Below are positions 60,660-64,000 of a stretch of DNA of 64,000 bases, in pieces. The first letter of the stretch is position 1. Each line of letters opens with the position of its first letter. The translations under genes and the position numbers were made by a program. The stretch is taken from the NCBI RefSeq assembly GCF_020382885.2, contig NC_058504.1, positions 18,983,019 to 19,047,018 of the forward strand, in the 5' to 3' direction. A model generated the notes under the pieces. That model ran no database searches. It saw nothing but the letters and a program-made list of their open reading frames with translations, and was not told where the DNA came from. Source of the DNA: Scatophagus argus (taxonomy: Eukaryota; Chordata; Actinopteri; Scatophagidae).

Positions 60660-63600
60660 CTTTTCAGATTTACCTTCCTATGGTGCTACAAAGAAATAAA
60701 ATCACAGCATTTGATTTGAGCTGTCACCCTCTCCATAGCTGTGTTTACCGCAGTTAATTCTTTCTCTTCCACCGGGAAGTCCGGCTGGCTTTGTATGGAC
60801 CTGTTAATCACAACATCACATGTACAGGAAGGAATCAAGATATTTATACCAGTGTTTTCCGGCAACAGGTTGTTATCACACTTCTAAGTTGGCATCAGTC
60901 ATTGTTTTGTGCTGTGATGCAGTGCCAAATCAGAATCAGTCCATTTGGTGGGTGCAAATGTCTGTCATGTGCCTCTGAGTAAGTAGATGACCAAGCTATC
61001 TCCTGATTTTTACTGACCCGTCAGAGCTGTATGGGTGCGACCAGCTGGGAGTGTTTACAGTAAATGAAATCTTGTTGTAAATATTAGCTGCTTCTGCTTC
61101 ATTTGCATTGTGTTTTCTTTTGGCTCAGTTGGTATTTGATGTTTGCAGTACACATGACAGTTGAAAGCAGCAAGATTGCATATCTTCTGCTCATCAACCA
61201 GCTGATAAATTGACAGTTACAGGATAATGGTAAATGACAAAGAAGCACTGTAGGAGTATTACAAAAATACTTGACATTTGGACAAGCTTTATGTTGGTCT
61301 TTAGGTTACACCTTTTTCCCTTTATCATCAGAACCAAAATAGACAATGTTTCTTGAGCAAACTTCATGGTAACTGATTTGTAATTTATGGACCGGTGAAA
61401 GAGAGCATTACTGAGTTATGAGGTCAGCAAACTCAGTGAGTTAACATTAGCAAACCTCAGCCAACATAAGCTAGGTTAAAACATATTTAATTTAGCCTGC
61501 AATGTATTTATTGACTGTGATTTGAATCTAAAAGTGAAAAGGTTGAGTCATGACTTTATTCCTGTGTTAAGTGATAGACATCTGCACAAGCTTTGTGTTA
61601 TGTATTAGCGCCATTGTCTCATCAAAATTCATTCATTTTGGTTTGTTTCAGCTGGATTGAAAACTTCATCAGCTCAGTGAGATTCACCCAAAACTTCCAC
61701 CACACTCAGCATTACGCAAAATGAAACCACAGCTCTCATGGGTCAATAGAATTGTGCCTCCAGCAAAACCAGTGTTTCAGTGAAACTAGAGACTGTGTTT
61801 GTCTCTCAGCTTGTCACTGGTATCAGGACAGAGAGCTCAAGGTCTACACACAAACAAACACATGCGTTTTCAAAGCTTTCCTCTGCTGTTTTTGTTAGCA
61901 CCTGTATTTACTTTTTTGAGTCAATTACCATTTCTTTTAAATCATGACTAAAATACAAAATTAGATAACCATCCAATAAGAAAACCTCAATTTATTTTTA
62001 CTTCTAAACCCAAATCTGAACCTGAATGTAATGTCCATCTCACTAGCCCCAGTTCTGACCATAGCCCTTGACCTTACCAGGAGTAACATTTACAGAAAGT
62101 TGGTCAAAGTGAGTCTCCACTTCCTCTTTTCCTTTAGCATGCATAAATAAGCAAACACACAATCTCTTTTCCTCATCTTTCCCTCTAGGTTTGAGGTGTG
62201 GTCTGTCATAGGAAAACAAAGCAGTGACCTAGGTCAGAAGACCTGAAGGTGAAGCATAAACACATTCATGTAGTCCCAGCATGCAAACGTGGCAAGTAAC
62301 CAAGTATTCACTCAAGTTCTGTGCTACACTACAATTTAGAAGTACTCATACTTACCTAATTTTATTTCTACGTCAGGACATATGCAGGGACATATTGTTC
62401 TTTTTACTTCATTACATTTAAGCGGTAACTTAAAAATGGACTGTGAGACAGTGAATTATTCCACCCATCAGTATAAAAAATTAATATGATCAGCTCCATT
62501 GCAACCAGAAACAACATTAATATATTTCTTATATCACATTACATCAGTAATTATTATAATATATATTAATGTAATAACTAAAGAGCCCTTTTGGTTGCAG
62601 TGTGGGTACTTTTACTTTAATACTTAAAGTACATTTTGATGACTATGCTTTGACTTAACTAAGATAGATTTTAAATGCAGAACATAGTATTCTTGAACTG
62701 TGGCATCAGTACCTTTACTTAAGTATTAAGATCTCTGTCTTAATACATGTGCTGGTTATGTACCTGCTCAATGTGGTTATTGTTTCCTCTACTCTGACCT
62801 CAGGCCACACCTTTAAACTGGTGCTGTCAACAGGAATGATCAAGAACCAGGAAACAGTTTTCCTACAGGGAACAAGTTATTTATCCTTGTCTGACAGCTT
62901 CTTACCATCATATTTCCCTCACGTGGCACACCTTGGGAAAGTCCCAAGACTTATCAACACATGCACGTGGAGACGATTAGACCTGCGGTCACATTCAAAT
63001 GGTAATTATACTGGTACAGCACCCTCTGCTGGAAATAGGAAGAATAGCAAGTCAGTCAGTTTTAAATGGGTAAAACCAGATTGTGCATCACACATTAGAT
63101 GTTTGTTGCCATGTTACAAAGGAAAGCAGCAACATGTATATGTTCTCAGTAATTTTGAACCGTCTATATTCTTATAAAGGTCCTGTAACAAATTTGCTTT
63201 GTGAACAAAAGTATAGCCTGGCTAAAAGAATGGCTCTCTAAATGAAATGTATTATTGTATAGCACAATTAGTGCTCTTTAACTGTCATATTTTCCTCTTT
63301 GTTACATTTGCTGGTTGTTGTGCTGCATGATGATAATTTGTTTCTGGGGTAAGAATGGTTGAAGTTAAGCTGTTTGAGCCCACAGCAGGTTAAAGCAGCC
63401 TTGCTTATAAATCTATTATAAGCAACATTCACCAAAAATTCACAGTCAACAACATTTTCCACCTTTGGCCTCAGACACTGAACATGCATCAAAAGACAGA
63501 AATTAAATGGAGGCATCCACCAAGCCTCTGTTCTCTGCTGACCAGATCTGCTCAATCCATCTTGTTTCAGTATATATGCTGGTTACAACACAATACAAAG

Positions 63601-64000
63601 GTTATAATTACCGAATGTCTCTAGTGACACCAACTGCACTTTTCTCTTTTAACCACAAAATTCTGCTTCCCATCGTGCTTTCAGGGGTCTTATTCAACAA
63701 CACGGTCAGGCAGGTTTTCCATTCCAAAATTATTGGTATTCTAACATGTTCTCCTCTTAACCGCTCCATGTTTAATGCATGGACCCCAATGACATGGAGC
63801 CAGCTGTGTGAGGAGGATGAATTTACATGAGAGATGTATGTGGTTAAACAGACTGCATAGAAAGTATTTGTCCAACAAGCACACAGGACGTAATGTAAGT
63901 GATAATCTGTATTTCATGTATGTTTTTTTTAAAAAAAGAGCCTATCAAGTTTTTTCTTTTCTTTATTTTATACCAAAAATGTTTTGGGTTGTTTTCTTCG
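60660..64000. other. Intergenic right end
   Basis: No gene recognised. It contains a degraded copy of the ACTTTTACTTAAGTA-type repeat at about 62.3-62.72 kb. A 142-codon open frame at 62749-63177 resembles no known family and has no splice or composition support. The rest is AT-rich. Confidence 0.6.
62300..62725. repeat. Second copy of the ACTTTTACTYNAGTA-type dispersed repeat
   Basis: Contains GTATTCACTCAAGTTCTGTG, GGACATATTGTTCTTTTTAC, TTCATTACATTTAAGCGGTA and CCTTTACTTAAGTATTAAG. Same family and orientation as the copy at 25.0-25.55 kb but more degraded. Confidence 0.5.

Noticed and set aside
62749-63177. 142-codon plus-strand frame
   Set aside because: No family match, ordinary base composition and no evidence of splicing or promoter; treated as chance.

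Overview
The window is a piece of nuclear genome from a bony fish, most likely an advanced (percomorph-type) teleost. The evidence is split genes with GT..AG introns, conserved vertebrate proteins, very frequent (CA)n/(GT)n microsatellites, a tRNA-derived SINE with a (GATG)n tail, an L2/Rex-type LINE 3' end, and hAT-like and miniature inverted-repeat elements of kinds common in teleosts. No prokaryotic feature, CRISPR array or virus was found.

Layout. (1) 1-24 kb, minus strand: the 5' half of a calcineurin A catalytic-subunit gene (probably ppp3cc). Seven coding exons encode residues 1 to about 282, with an 11.5-kb first intron; the 3' half lies beyond the left edge. (2) 24-28 kb: a GC-rich promoter zone, a copy of a dispersed repeat, and two unassigned minus-strand exon-like segments near 26.6 and 27.0 kb. 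(3) 28.1-38.7 kb, plus strand: a complete seven-exon ube2d2 gene encoding a 147-aa ubiquitin-conjugating enzyme, with a hAT-like element in intron 2. (4) 39.7-42.5 kb, plus strand: a complete three-exon cisd1-type gene (120 aa, CDGSH 2Fe-2S outer mitochondrial membrane protein). (5) About 44-46.6 kb, plus strand: a cxxc5-type gene with a 297-aa single-exon CDS and a probable upstream 5'UTR exon. (6) 46.6-52.2 kb: intergenic, with a purine-rich tract, an RFX X-box and a palindromic DR1 nuclear-receptor site. (7) 52.2-60.5 kb, minus strand: a five-coding-exon gene whose N-terminus matches the SH2D4A/SH2D4B family but whose frame stops at 282 aa with no SH2 domain. (8) 60.6-64 kb: no gene recognised.

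The genes are not a functional operon. Their company is historical: PPP3C, UBE2D, CISD, CXXC4/5 and SH2D4 paralogues recur on human 4q24, 5q31, 8p21 and 10q21-23, so the window looks like one member of an ancient vertebrate whole-genome-duplication paralogon (the 5q31/8p21 member). The most unusual items are the SH2-less SH2D4 relative, the cxxc5 protein with a changed Dishevelled-binding motif and a novel C-terminus, and the well-spliced orphan exon pair upstream of the calcineurin gene. I did not see a clear novel biological system.
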